This document shows, piece by piece, positions 10,044 to 18,250 of a stretch of 64,000 bases of DNA (positions within the stretch are counted from its first letter, which is position 1; every line of letters starts with the position of its first letter). Origin of the DNA: Caulobacter rhizosphaerae (GTDB lineage: Bacteria > Pseudomonadota > Alphaproteobacteria > Caulobacterales > Caulobacteraceae). Where the stretch lies: positions 5,076,501 to 5,140,500 of the forward strand of contig NZ_CP048815.1 of the NCBI RefSeq assembly GCF_010977555.1, given 5' to 3'. The translations under genes were made by a program, and so were the position numbers. The notes beneath the pieces are model-generated. The model did not search any database. It saw only the letters and a program-made list of their open reading frames with translations, and was not told where the DNA came from.

Positions 10044-11003
10044 TTAGGCCGCCGGCGCGGCAGGAGCCGCGGCCGGAGCGGAAGCGGGGGCGGCGGCCGG
10101 CGTGGCGGCGGCCGGAACTGCGGCGCCGGCGGCGGGGGCCGGAGCGGCCGCGGCCGTGGCGGCCGGCGCGGGCGAGGTCTTGGACTTCACCCAGGCGTCG
10201 AAGTCGGCCTGGCTGACGACGTGGATCTCGATGGGCATGTTCGAGTGGTCGACGCCGCAGAGCTCCGAGCACTGGCCGTAATAGACGCCGATCTTGTCGG
10301 CCTTGAACCAGGTTTCGTTCAGGCGGCCGGGAATGGCGTCGGTCTTCAGGCCGAAGGCCGGCAGGGCGAAGGCGTGGATCACGTCGGCGCCGGTGACCTG
10401 CACGCGGATCACCTGGTTGACCGGCACCACCATCGGCTTGTCGGCGGCCAGCAGGTAGGGCACGCCCTTGGCGTCGGCCTCTTCCTTCTTCAGCGGCACC
10501 GAAGTGATCTCGCTGATCTTCTGGTCGGGATATTCATAGCCCCAGTACCACTGGTACCCGGTGGCCTTCACCGTCAGGTACGGCTTGGGCATGTCGTTGT
10601 AGGCGAACAGCAGCCGGAACGAGAAGATGGCGATGATCATCAGGATCAGCACCGGGCCGATCGTCCAGATGATCTCGACCGTGGTGTTGTGGCTGAACTT
10701 GGCCGGGACCGGGTTGGCCTTGGCGTTGTAGCGGATGACGATCCAGATCAGCAGGCCCAGCACCAGCAGGGTGATGGCCGTGATGATCGGCATCAGGATG
10801 TGGTTGTGGAAGGCGATCGCCTCGTACTTCAGGGGCGAGGCCGCCTTCTGAAGATCGTAGGCGCCGGGGGTCGGCTGACCCAGCAGTTCGGCGCCCTTGG
10901 CGAGGGCCTCCCCCGCAAACACGCCCGAAAGGGCCATCGTCGTGGCGGCGACGGCGGCTACGCCCGTCAACTTCCGCCGCATCCCCTGAATTTGCGCCTT
11001 CAT
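10044..11003 (-). CDS. ctaC: cytochrome c oxidase subunit II
   Basis: Subunit that accepts electrons from cytochrome c at the CuA centre; 319 aa from ATG 11003. A cleavable signal peptide (basic MRRK, then a hydrophobic stretch ending FAGEALA) is followed by two membrane helices (about 70-92 and 110-133) and a periplasmic cupredoxin domain. CuA ligands are His210, Cys245, Glu247, Cys249, His253 and Met256 (CSELCGVDHSNMP). The aromatic patch GYQWYWGYEYP is present. An unusual Ala/Pro-rich tail of about 40 residues ends the protein. First gene of the oxidase run; the frame upstream of 11003 is open but lacks coding character. Confidence 0.97.
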   Translation of the reverse strand: MKAQIQGMRRKLTGVAAVAATTMALSGVFAGEALAKGAELLGQPTPGAYDLQKAASPLKYEAIAFHNHILMPIITAITLLVLGLLIWIVIRYNAKANPVPAKFSHNTTVEIIWTIGPVLILMIIAIFSFRLLFAYNDMPKPYLTVKATGYQWYWGYEYPDQKISEITSVPLKKEEADAKGVPYLLAADKPMVVPVNQVIRVQVTGADVIHAFALPAFGLKTDAIPGRLNETWFKADKIGVYYGQCSELCGVDHSNMPIEIHVVSQADFDAWVKSKTSPAPAATAAAAPAPAAGAAVPAAATPAAAPASAPAAAPAAPAA

Positions 11004-11387
11004 ATCCCTCACGGCCCGTTTCGGCGGCGATTTGGCGTCGCGATCAACCCCACGCCGCGCCGACATGCACAATACGACCAGCGACACGGGACTTAGGCAA
11101 TCAACTTCGTCAGGCGACGTGGAATCGAAGGCCGGCCCCGGCGTCTCTGGCCGGTCGCTGGCGTGCATACGCGCTCCAATCCCCGTTGCCAAGCGCCAGA
11201 GGCGTTCGCCCGGACGCCTTGCGCGGGCCTGAGGCGCCTCACCTGCGAACCGCTCTCAACAACGGGCATTTCAGCACGCTCGCGCTACGTACCATTACTA
11301 ACATGTAATGACAGCTACCTTGCATTGGACACTACCTTGCGTCACAAGAGTGCTCAGCAACGGGCCAGGCTCGGAGACCGCAACGCC
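11004..11387. other. divergent intergenic region ctaC / padR
   Basis: 384 bases between the minus-strand oxidase run and the plus-strand PadR module. It must hold the promoter of ctaC, though I see no confident -35/-10 pair for it. The padR-proximal end is notably A/T-rich compared with the rest and holds the repeats listed next. No gene is supported here. Confidence 0.6.
11293..11340 (+). promoter_or_regulatory. candidate PadR operator/promoter region
   Basis: An inverted repeat CATTAC-N6-GTAATG (11293-11310) is followed by a 9-base direct repeat CTACCTTGC at 11315-11323 and 11332-11340 (17 bases start to start). The cluster ends 47 bases before the padR start. PadR-family proteins usually repress their own operon through A/T-containing inverted repeats, so these are the best operator candidates; the binding itself is inferred. 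Confidence 0.45.
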
Positions 11388-11714
11388 GTGACAGAAGCCA
11401 TTGAAGTTCAACTGAAGAAAGGCGTGCTGGCGCTGTGCGTGCTGGCCCTGCTGTCGAAGGCCGACAGCTACGCCTACGAAATCGCCAGCAAGCTCGCCAA
11501 GGACATCGATATGGGGGAAGGGACGATCTATCCGCTGATGCGCCGCATGCAGTCGGACGGCCAGGTCGAGACCTATCTGGTGGAATCCCAGAGTGGTCCG
11601 CCACGCAAGTACTACCGCCTGACGCCGGCCGGTCGGGCCAGCTTCACGGCCCAGAAGGCCGAATGGGCGGCCTTCGTTTCCGCCGTCGACAACATCCTGG
11701 GAGCCGCCGCATGA
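11388..11714 (+). CDS. PadR family transcriptional regulator
   Basis: Winged-helix regulator of 108 aa, the size of the short PadR-s2 class. The helix-turn-helix covers about residues 8-60 (KKGVLALCVLALLSKADSYAYEI, then GTIYPLMRRMQSDGQV), followed by the wing (PPRKYYRLTPAGRASF) and a C-terminal dimerisation helix. I use GTG 11388 because the alignable domain begins there and GGAGA lies ten bases upstream; the longer frame is not protein-like. Its stop overlaps the next ATG (ATGA). Such regulators sit next to DUF1700 genes in many bacteria and probably respond to envelope stress or drugs. Confidence 0.93.
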   Translation: MTEAIEVQLKKGVLALCVLALLSKADSYAYEIASKLAKDIDMGEGTIYPLMRRMQSDGQVETYLVESQSGPPRKYYRLTPAGRASFTAQKAEWAAFVSAVDNILGAAA

Positions 11715-12277
11715 CGCGCGCCGAATTCCTCACCCGCCTCAAGCGCGGGCTGGCGGGCCTGCCCGCCGCCCAAATCGCCGACATCGTCGCCGACTACGAG
11801 GCCCACTTCAACGAGGCCCAGGAGGCCGGGCGCAGCGAGAGCGAAGTGGCCGCCGCGCTGGGCGAGCCCGAGCGCCTGGCCCGCGAACAGCGCGCCGAGC
11901 AGGGCGTTCGCCGCTGGGAGGAGACCAAGAACCCGTCGGCCGCCGCCAGCGCGATCTTCGCCGTCGTCGGCCTGGGCGCCATCGACATCATCTTCCTGCT
12001 GCCCCTGCTGATGGGCGTGCTGGGGACGCTGTTCGCCTTCTTCATGGCCGCGATCGGCATCTTCGTGGCCGGCGGCGCGGTGACCACGGTCGGACCGTTC
12101 GCCGGACCGCCCGGGGGCCCCGCCGTGGCCTTCCTGCTGGGCATCGGCCTGATGGCCGGCGCCACCGCCCTGGCCGCCGTCACCACCCTGCTGACCGTCG
12201 GCCTAGTCAACGGCCTGATCTGGTACGGCCGTCTCCACTACCGGCTGCTGAAGCCGGCCATCGAAACCCAGGTCTGA
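11711..12277 (+). CDS. DUF1700 family membrane protein
   Basis: 188 aa. The N-terminal 70 residues are a soluble helical domain with the family pattern MTRAEFLTRLKRGLAGLP, DIVADYEAHFNEAQEAGRSE and ALGEPERLAREQ. The C-terminal half holds three or four hydrophobic helices. DUF1700 proteins (the HAAS signalling domain group) are found almost always beside PadR regulators and are thought to link a membrane signal to the regulator. Start overlaps the padR stop by four bases. Specific ligand unknown. Confidence 0.9.
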   Translation: MTRAEFLTRLKRGLAGLPAAQIADIVADYEAHFNEAQEAGRSESEVAAALGEPERLAREQRAEQGVRRWEETKNPSAAASAIFAVVGLGAIDIIFLLPLLMGVLGTLFAFFMAAIGIFVAGGAVTTVGPFAGPPGGPAVAFLLGIGLMAGATALAAVTTLLTVGLVNGLIWYGRLHYRLLKPAIETQV

Positions 12278-12287
12278 GGGGACCGCC

Positions 12288-13091
12288 ATGATCCGCAACC
12301 TGACCATCGTCGCCGTCGCCAGCTTCGTGCTCTGCGTCGGCTGCTTCGCCGGGGCCTTCGCGCTCGGCGGACGCGACATCGTCAAGAACGGCTGGAGCTT
12401 CCCGGCCGACTGGAACATCGAAGTCAACGACGACAACGACCACATCCACATCGGGCCCGGCGCGTCGGTCGACAACGGCGAGACCACCACGCGGCAGATC
12501 GCCTGGAGCGGTTCGGACGCCCTGCAGGTCGACGTGCCGGCCGAGGTGATCTTCACCCAGGCCGCCCCGGGGGCCGGCGGCGGCGTCAAGATCGTCGGGC
12601 CCCAGCGCCTGGTCGACCGGGTGACCCTCGCGAACGGCCGACTGACCCTGCGCGACAGCGACGGCGACGGCGGCGTGGTCTCGATCCACGGCCACGGCGT
12701 CCATATCAGCCGCGACAGCGACCAACTGTCGGTCGAGGTCGTCGCTCCGGGCGTGCGGACCTTCACCCTGAACGGCAGCGGCGACCTCTATCTGAAGGCC
12801 TATGACCAGCCCGATCTGGTGCTGGAGATCAACGGCAGCGGCCGCGTCGAGGCCCAGGGCAAGACCCGGAAGGTCGACCTGAAGGTCTCCGGCTCGGGCG
12901 AGGCCGACCTGCGCAGCCTCGACACCGGCGACGCCAAGGTCGCCCTGGCCGGCAGCGGCGAGGCCCACCTGGCCCCGCACGGCGCGGCCGAGGTCGAGGT
13001 GGCCGGCAGCGGCGACGTCTACCTGACCAGCAAGCCGACCGTCCTCAGCTCCAATGTCGCCGGCTCGGGCGAAGTGCACCAGGACTGGTGA
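12288..13091 (+). CDS. exported DUF2807-like beta-helix protein
   Basis: 267 aa. A signal peptide or membrane anchor (TIVAVASFVLCVGCFAGAFA) is followed by about 100 residues of charged sequence. The DUF2807 / head-GIN-type domain then runs from about residue 140 to the end, with repeated short beta strands marked by GSG turns (FTLNGSGDLYL, LEINGSGRVEA, LKVSGSGEADL, ALAGSGEAHL, EVAGSGDVYL). Each repeat is one rung of a right-handed beta solenoid. The same place in other PadR-DUF1700 operons holds DUF4097/DUF2807 solenoid proteins. Ten bases separate it from DUF1700. Function unknown; likely the exported sensor or effector of the module. Confidence 0.82.
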   Translation: MIRNLTIVAVASFVLCVGCFAGAFALGGRDIVKNGWSFPADWNIEVNDDNDHIHIGPGASVDNGETTTRQIAWSGSDALQVDVPAEVIFTQAAPGAGGGVKIVGPQRLVDRVTLANGRLTLRDSDGDGGVVSIHGHGVHISRDSDQLSVEVVAPGVRTFTLNGSGDLYLKAYDQPDLVLEINGSGRVEAQGKTRKVDLKVSGSGEADLRSLDTGDAKVALAGSGEAHLAPHGAAEVEVAGSGDVYLTSKPTVLSSNVAGSGEVHQDW

Positions 13092-13096
13092 CTGAT

Positions 13097-13122
13097 GGGG
13101 ACAGGCGCATGCGCCTGTCCCC
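13097..13122. repeat. single palindromic repeat, GCATGC centre
   Basis: A perfect 26-bp palindrome with arms GGGGACAGGCGCA and TGCGCCTGTCCCC, six bases after the DUF2807-like gene. It is identical to the copy at 49768-49793 and differs from the pair at 5304-5377 by two compensating base changes next to the centre. It could fold as a transcription-end hairpin, but no T run follows. Confidence 0.9.
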
Positions 13123-13213
13123 AAGCCGCATCTCGGCCTCGCCTCACCTTCCCCGGCGTCGAATCGTCGCCGGGGTGATGACGGGGGCGGACGAAACGCT
13201 TACCTGTAACCCC

Positions 13214-14644
13214 ATGACCGCTCCCATCACCGCCCCGTCCCTGCTGGCCTCGGCCAATGTCGATCCCGAGCGCGCCCGCGCCATCCTCGGCGAGGCCCTG
13301 GCCGGCGCCGACGACGGGGAACTGTTCGTCGAACGCTCCGAGAGCGAGTCGTTCGTCTTCGACGACGGCCGGCTGAAGAGCGCCTCCTATGATTCGGGCG
13401 AGGGCTTCGGCCTGCGGGTGGTGGCCGGCGAGACCGCCGGCTACGCCCATTCGGCCGAGATCTCGGAAGCCGCCATCGGCCGCGCCGCCGACTCGGCCCG
13501 GCTGGCCCGCCGCGGCTATGCCGGGGTCAGCGCCGAGGCCCCACGCGCCACCAACCAAAGGCTCTATGGCGAGGACGACCCCGTCGCCTCCCCCGCCTTC
13601 TCCGACAAGGTCGCCCTGCTGCAGGAGATCGACGCCTTCGCCCGCTCGCGTGATCCTCGCGTCGTCCAGGTGATGGCCTCGATGGCAGGCGAGCGCCGGG
13701 TCGTCGAGATCCTGCGCGCCGACGGCCAGTTGCTGCGCGACGTGCGCCCGCTGGTGCGGGTCAATGTCCAGGTCACGGTCGAGAAGGACGGCCGCCGCGA
13801 GGCGGGCACGTCCGGGGCCGGCGGCCGCGCCGGCTTTTCCGCCTGGATCAGCCCCGACAAGTGGCGGGCCCAGGTGGACGAGGCCCTGCGCATGGCCCTG
13901 GTCAATCTCGACGCCGTGGCCTGCCCGGCCGGCGAGATGGACGTGGTCCTGGGTCCCGGCTGGAACGGCGTGCTGCTGCACGAGGCGGTCGGCCACGGCC
14001 TGGAGGGCGACTTCAACCGCAAGGGCATCAGCGCCTTCTCCGGCCGTATCGGCGAGCGGGTGGCGGCCAAGGGCGTCACCGTGTTCGACGACGGAGCCAT
14101 CCCCGGCCGCCGCGGCTCGCTGACCATCGACGACGAGGGCACGCCGACGGAACGCACGGTGCTGATCGAGGACGGCGTCCTGGTCGGCTACATGCACGAC
14201 CGGATGAGCGCCCGTCTGATGGGCATGGCCGCCACCGGCAACGGCCGCCGCCAGTCCTACGCCCACATGCCCATGCCGCGGATGACCAACACCGGCATGC
14301 TGGCGGGCAATGACGATCCGGCCGAGATGATCGCCTCGATGAAGCGCGGCCTCTACTGCGCCAATTTCGGCGGCGGCCAGGTCGACATCACCAACGGCAA
14401 GTTCGTCTTCCAGTGCACCGAGGCCTATCTGGTCGAGGACGGCAGGATCACCGCTCCGGTCAAGGGCGCGACCCTGATCGGCGACGGTCCCAGCGCCCTC
14501 ACCCGCGTGACGATGATCGGCAACGACTTCGACTTCGACCCCGGCATTGGCGTCTGTGGCAAGTCCGGCCAGGGCGTGCCGGTGGGCGTGGGCCAGCCCT
14601 CGCTGAAGATCACCGGCCTGACGGTCGGCGGCACGGCGGTTTAG
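13214..14644 (+). CDS. tldD: metalloprotease TldD
   Basis: Catalytic half of the TldD/TldE (PmbA) protease, which degrades unfolded peptides and matures some ribosomal peptides. 476 aa from ATG 13214; the frame upstream is not TldD-like. The zinc motif HEAVGH is at residues 256-261, in the conserved setting NGVLLHEAVGHGLEGDFNRK. The C-terminal GGGQVDITNGKFVFQCTEAYL and GNDFDFDPGIGVCGKSGQ blocks are typical. The partner pmbA is in this window but 24 kb away (38659-39990). Confidence 0.97.
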   Translation: MTAPITAPSLLASANVDPERARAILGEALAGADDGELFVERSESESFVFDDGRLKSASYDSGEGFGLRVVAGETAGYAHSAEISEAAIGRAADSARLARRGYAGVSAEAPRATNQRLYGEDDPVASPAFSDKVALLQEIDAFARSRDPRVVQVMASMAGERRVVEILRADGQLLRDVRPLVRVNVQVTVEKDGRREAGTSGAGGRAGFSAWISPDKWRAQVDEALRMALVNLDAVACPAGEMDVVLGPGWNGVLLHEAVGHGLEGDFNRKGISAFSGRIGERVAAKGVTVFDDGAIPGRRGSLTIDDEGTPTERTVLIEDGVLVGYMHDRMSARLMGMAATGNGRRQSYAHMPMPRMTNTGMLAGNDDPAEMIASMKRGLYCANFGGGQVDITNGKFVFQCTEAYLVEDGRITAPVKGATLIGDGPSALTRVTMIGNDFDFDPGIGVCGKSGQGVPVGVGQPSLKITGLTVGGTAV

Positions 14645-14671
14645 GCAAGGCCGGCCTCGAGAGACTTCGCG

Positions 14672-15271
14672 ATGGCGGCGGAAGACGGCCTTGGTCGCGC
14701 CATCCGGCTGGTGGCGGCGCTGAACCTGGCCTATTTCGGCGTGGAGTTCGCCGTCGCGCTGCACATCGGCTCGGTCTCGCTGCTGGCCGACAGCGTCGAC
14801 TTTCTCGAAGACGCGGCCGTCAATTTCCTGATCTTCGCCGCCCTGGGCTGGAGCGCCAGGCAAAAGGCCCGGGTCGGCATGGCGCTGGCGGGCCTACTGC
14901 TCGCGCCCGCCCTGGCCTTCCTCTGGGCCCTGTGGCGCAAGTACGCCGATCCGGCCCCTCCCGAGGCGCTGCGCCTGACCCTGACCGGCGCCGGCGCCCT
15001 GGCCGTCAACCTCTATTGCGCGTTCACCCTGGCCCGGTTCCAGCATCATTCAGGCAGCCTGACCAGGGCCGCCTTCCTGTCGGCCCGCAACGACGCCCTG
15101 GCCAATGTCGCGATCATCGCCGCGGGCGCCGCCACGCTGTTCACCCGATCGCCCTGGCCCGATGTGGTGGTCGGCCTGGGCGTCGCCTGCATGAACATCG
15201 ACGCCGCCAAGGCGGTTTGGACGGCCGCCCGCGGCGAGCACCAGGCGGCGCGAAACCAGCCGGCGCCCTAG
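14672..15271 (+). CDS. cation diffusion facilitator-like membrane protein
   Basis: 199 aa with about five membrane helices. The segment SVSLLADSVDFLEDAAVN matches the metal-binding helix of CDF transporters, but the usual HxxxD reads DxxxE/D here (DSVDFLED), so the site may be altered. It lacks the C-terminal cytoplasmic domain and is shorter than normal exporters (about 300 aa). It probably belongs to the compact CDF-like branch of cation transporters. Start ATG 14672 is 27 bases after tldD in the same direction. Confidence 0.75.
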   Translation: MAAEDGLGRAIRLVAALNLAYFGVEFAVALHIGSVSLLADSVDFLEDAAVNFLIFAALGWSARQKARVGMALAGLLLAPALAFLWALWRKYADPAPPEALRLTLTGAGALAVNLYCAFTLARFQHHSGSLTRAAFLSARNDALANVAIIAAGAATLFTRSPWPDVVVGLGVACMNIDAAKAVWTAARGEHQAARNQPAP

Positions 15272-15297
15272 GGTCAAGCCATTGGCTCGAAAGGGGA

Positions 15298-15342
15298 AAA
15301 TGTTTCCCGCCCAGGTGATCGGCGGAAACATTTCACAAATGT
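15298..15342 (+). promoter_or_regulatory. inverted-repeat operator candidate before the TonB receptor gene
   Basis: AAATGTTTCCCGCC (15298-15311) and GGCGGAAACATTT (15321-15333) form an inverted repeat with a one-base bulge. A third half-site AAATGT follows at 15337-15342, making ACATTT-CAC-AAATGT with the second. These are about 90-135 bases upstream of the receptor start in an A/T-rich patch. Three AAATGT-type half-sites suggest binding of a dimeric regulator; alternatively the larger hairpin ends the upstream transcript, though no T run follows. Confidence 0.45.
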
Positions 15343-15432
15343 AACCTACCTTTCGGTTTTGTAACTGGTTCCGGCGCTTCGGCGCCGACAGGGTCGCGGC
15401 CAACAAAGCGGGGGCTTTGGGGGGTCCGCGTC

Positions 15433-17493
15433 ATGAGTCTTGCTTCCGTCGTCTTCGCCTTGGGCCTGGCCGCGCCCGAAGCCCAGGCCGCCGCGCCGCC
15501 GGCCACGCCCGCCGGCCTGCTCGCAGTCGCCGCGCCCGCCGCCGACGCCCAGCGCGGGGTGACGGCCTATCCGCCCGACTTCTTCGCCGAACAGCGCCCC
15601 AGCACCGCCTTCGACATGATCACCCGCCTGCCCGGCTTCCGCCTGGACCGCGGCGACGAGGCCCGCGGCTTCGCCGGCACGGCCGGCAACGTGCTGGTCA
15701 ACGGCGAGCGCCCCACCACCAAGAGCGACAATCTGGAGGACATCCTCAAGCGCATCTCGGCCTCGGCCGTCGAGCGCGTGGAGCTGATCCGCGGCGGCGC
15801 CCCGGGCATAGACATGCAGGGCCAGACCATCCTGGCCAATGTGGTGATCAAGTCGACGGTGCAGGTCGAGAAGGTCGCCAACATCCAGACCTACCTCTAC
15901 CCCGACGGGCTGTTCGGCCCGCTGCTGGAATTCCAGGCCTCGCGCCGCGACGGGATCAACGAGATCGAGGGCTCGCTGAAGGCCACCGTCGACCGCACCG
16001 ACCAGACCTTCGACGGCGGATCGCGAGTGACCAGCTTCCCCGACGGCCGCCCGACGATCCGCGAAGCCGTCAAGGGCTATGACCAGATCCAGAACTACGC
16101 GGCGCGCGGCGCGATCCAGCGCGCCGCGCCGGGCGGCAAGATCCGGGTCAACGGCAAGATCGAGTACTTCTCGTTCGATCGCGACGTCGTCTACACCCGC
16201 TACCAGCCCAGCCCCGGCCGCCAGGACAGCGGCGAAACCAGCAAGGAATGGACCGGCGAGTTCGGCGCCCGCTACGACGCTCGGCTGGGCCCGCGCACCG
16301 ACCTGCAGCTGGTGTTCCTGCAGAACCTGGGCGACGAGACCTACGGCTCGACCCTGGCCCTGCCCGGCCACGCCGAGGTCTATCGCGAGCGCGACAAAAC
16401 GGGCGAAAGCATCCTGCGCGGCGAGGTCAAGCACCGCCGCTCCCAGGCCCTGTCGCTGGAGGGCAGCGTCGAGGGCGCCTACAATTTCCTGGACGGCGAC
16501 ATCCGCTACGACGTCAACGGCGCGCCGTTCGACATCGGCCCGCCGCACGTGAAGGTCGAGGAGCTGCGCGGCGAGGCGGCCGGCAAGGCCGTGTGGCGCG
16601 CCAATCCGAAACTGACGATCGAGGCCGGGGCGCGGATGGAGGTCTCCCGCATCACCCAGAGCGGCGGCGGCGTCGACGTGGAGCGCAGCTTCTTCTACCC
16701 CAAGCCCCGGGTGCTGGCGACCTGGAGCCCCAACAGCGTCGACCAGCTGCGGGTGCGGGTCGAGCGCGAGGTCGGGCAGCTGGACTTCGGCGACTTCATC
16801 GCCTCGGCCGACCTGGCGGCCGGCAGCCAGGACGGCGCCGACGTCAACCTGGAGCCCCAGCGCTCGTGGGTCGGCGAGGTCGCCTGGGAGCGGCGGTTCT
16901 GGGGCGCGGGCTCGCTCTCGACCACCCTGACCCACGCCGAGATCTCCGACGTCGTCGATTACAAGCCCCTGGTCGGCGGCGGCGACGCGCCCAGCAACAT
17001 CGGCTCGGGCCGATCCGACCAGTTCGTGATCGCCCTGACCCTGCCGACCCAGAGGCTGGGGATCTCCGGCGGCCAGGTGAAGGCCCGCCTCAGCTGGTTC
17101 GACAGCGAGGTCACCGACCCGGTCACCTTCCACAAGCGGCGCATCACCAACGCCACCCCGTTCGTCTGCAACCTCAGCTTCACGCGCGACATGCCGGGCG
17201 GCAAGTGGAGCTGGGGCGCTTCCCGCAACTGCCCCAACGAGTACAGCCGCTTCCGCCTGGGCGAGGTCCGCACCCAGCGGTTCGAGCCCTATCTGGAAGG
17301 CTTCGTCGAGTGGAAGCCCAGCCCCGACCTGACGGTGCGCACCACCCTGTCCAACTGGACCTCGCGCAACGTCACGCGCGAACGGGTGATCTACAAGGGC
17401 TCGCGCGCCGACAACGTCGTCGACCGCATCGAGTACCGCTCGCTGCCGTTCGAGCCGTACCTGTTCATCCAGGTGAGGAAGCGGCTGGGATAG
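15433..17493 (+). CDS. TonB-dependent receptor-like outer membrane protein
   Basis: 686 aa. A plug domain occupies roughly residues 50-140 (STAFDMITRLPGFRLDRGDEARGF, then NVLVNGERPTTKSDNLEDILKRI and VERVELIRGGAPGIDMQGQ). After it come alternating amphipathic strands of a beta barrel, ending in the aromatic-terminated strand typical of outer membrane proteins (FEPYLFIQVRKRLG). The leader is weak: MSLASVVFALGLAAPEAQA has no basic residue before the hydrophobic part. I see no obvious TonB box. GGGGGG precedes ATG 15433. The substrate cannot be told. Confidence 0.85.
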   Translation: MSLASVVFALGLAAPEAQAAAPPATPAGLLAVAAPAADAQRGVTAYPPDFFAEQRPSTAFDMITRLPGFRLDRGDEARGFAGTAGNVLVNGERPTTKSDNLEDILKRISASAVERVELIRGGAPGIDMQGQTILANVVIKSTVQVEKVANIQTYLYPDGLFGPLLEFQASRRDGINEIEGSLKATVDRTDQTFDGGSRVTSFPDGRPTIREAVKGYDQIQNYAARGAIQRAAPGGKIRVNGKIEYFSFDRDVVYTRYQPSPGRQDSGETSKEWTGEFGARYDARLGPRTDLQLVFLQNLGDETYGSTLALPGHAEVYRERDKTGESILRGEVKHRRSQALSLEGSVEGAYNFLDGDIRYDVNGAPFDIGPPHVKVEELRGEAAGKAVWRANPKLTIEAGARMEVSRITQSGGGVDVERSFFYPKPRVLATWSPNSVDQLRVRVEREVGQLDFGDFIASADLAAGSQDGADVNLEPQRSWVGEVAWERRFWGAGSLSTTLTHAEISDVVDYKPLVGGGDAPSNIGSGRSDQFVIALTLPTQRLGISGGQVKARLSWFDSEVTDPVTFHKRRITNATPFVCNLSFTRDMPGGKWSWGASRNCPNEYSRFRLGEVRTQRFEPYLEGFVEWKPSPDLTVRTTLSNWTSRNVTRERVIYKGSRADNVVDRIEYRSLPFEPYLFIQVRKRLG

Positions 17494-17598
17494 AGGGCGC
17501 CGGTCAAAAAACACGGCGGGCTTGTCGGGACGCGCCGCGCCTGGGCGTCCTTGGGAAGACCGCCTGCCCGGCCGGGCGGTGGAACAACGGAGATGGTG

Positions 17599-18240
17599 AT
17601 GTCAAAGGTGCGCGTGGGAGGCTTTTCGATCTCGCTGGACGGCTTTGGAGCCGGCCCCGAGCAGAGCCTGGAACATCCCCTCGGCAAGCGCGGGCCCGAG
17701 CTGCACCAGTGGATGTTCGGTACGCGCTTCTTCCACACGATGATCGGTAAGGAGGGAGGCTCCGACGGCGTCGATCAGGCGTATGCGCAGCGCGCGATGA
17801 CCGGATTCGGCGCCTTCATTCTCGGCCGCAACATGTTCGGCCCCGTCCGCGGTCCCTGGGTGGACGACAGCTGGAAGGGCTGGTGGGGCGCCAATCCCCC
17901 CTATCACGCGCCGACCTTCGTGCTGACCCACCATCCGCGCGACCCGATCGAGATGGAGGGCGGCACGACCTTCATCTTCGTGACCGACGGGATCGAGGCC
18001 GCGCTCGACCAGGCCAGGACGGCGGCCGGCGATCTCGACGTCAAGATCGGCGGCGGCGTCGAGACGGTGCGCCAGTATCTACGCGCCGGCCTGATCGACG
18101 AACTGCACTACGCCCTGTCGCCGGTCGTGCTGGGCCAGGGCGAGGCGATGTTCGCCGGCATCGACCTTCCAGCGCTGGGCTTCCGCGTCACCGAGCACCA
18201 GGCCAGCGAGCACGCCACCCACGTCGTCCTGGCCCGGTAG
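17599..18240 (+). CDS. dihydrofolate reductase / RibD C-domain family protein
   Basis: 213 aa, one RibD_C (DHFR-fold) domain. Family features are KVRVGGFSISLDGFGAGPEQS at the start, GAFILGRNMFGPVRGPW, and the NADPH-binding region VKIGGGVETVRQYLRAGLIDELHYALSPVVLGQGEAMF. The size and pattern fit stand-alone family reductases of unknown substrate, not true FolA or RibD. I choose ATG 17599 (MSKVRV) because GGAG ends six bases upstream; ATG 17593 is an alternative. Confidence 0.88.
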   Translation: MSKVRVGGFSISLDGFGAGPEQSLEHPLGKRGPELHQWMFGTRFFHTMIGKEGGSDGVDQAYAQRAMTGFGAFILGRNMFGPVRGPWVDDSWKGWWGANPPYHAPTFVLTHHPRDPIEMEGGTTFIFVTDGIEAALDQARTAAGDLDVKIGGGVETVRQYLRAGLIDELHYALSPVVLGQGEAMFAGIDLPALGFRVTEHQASEHATHVVLAR

Positions 18241-18250
18241 GCTGGCGCTG

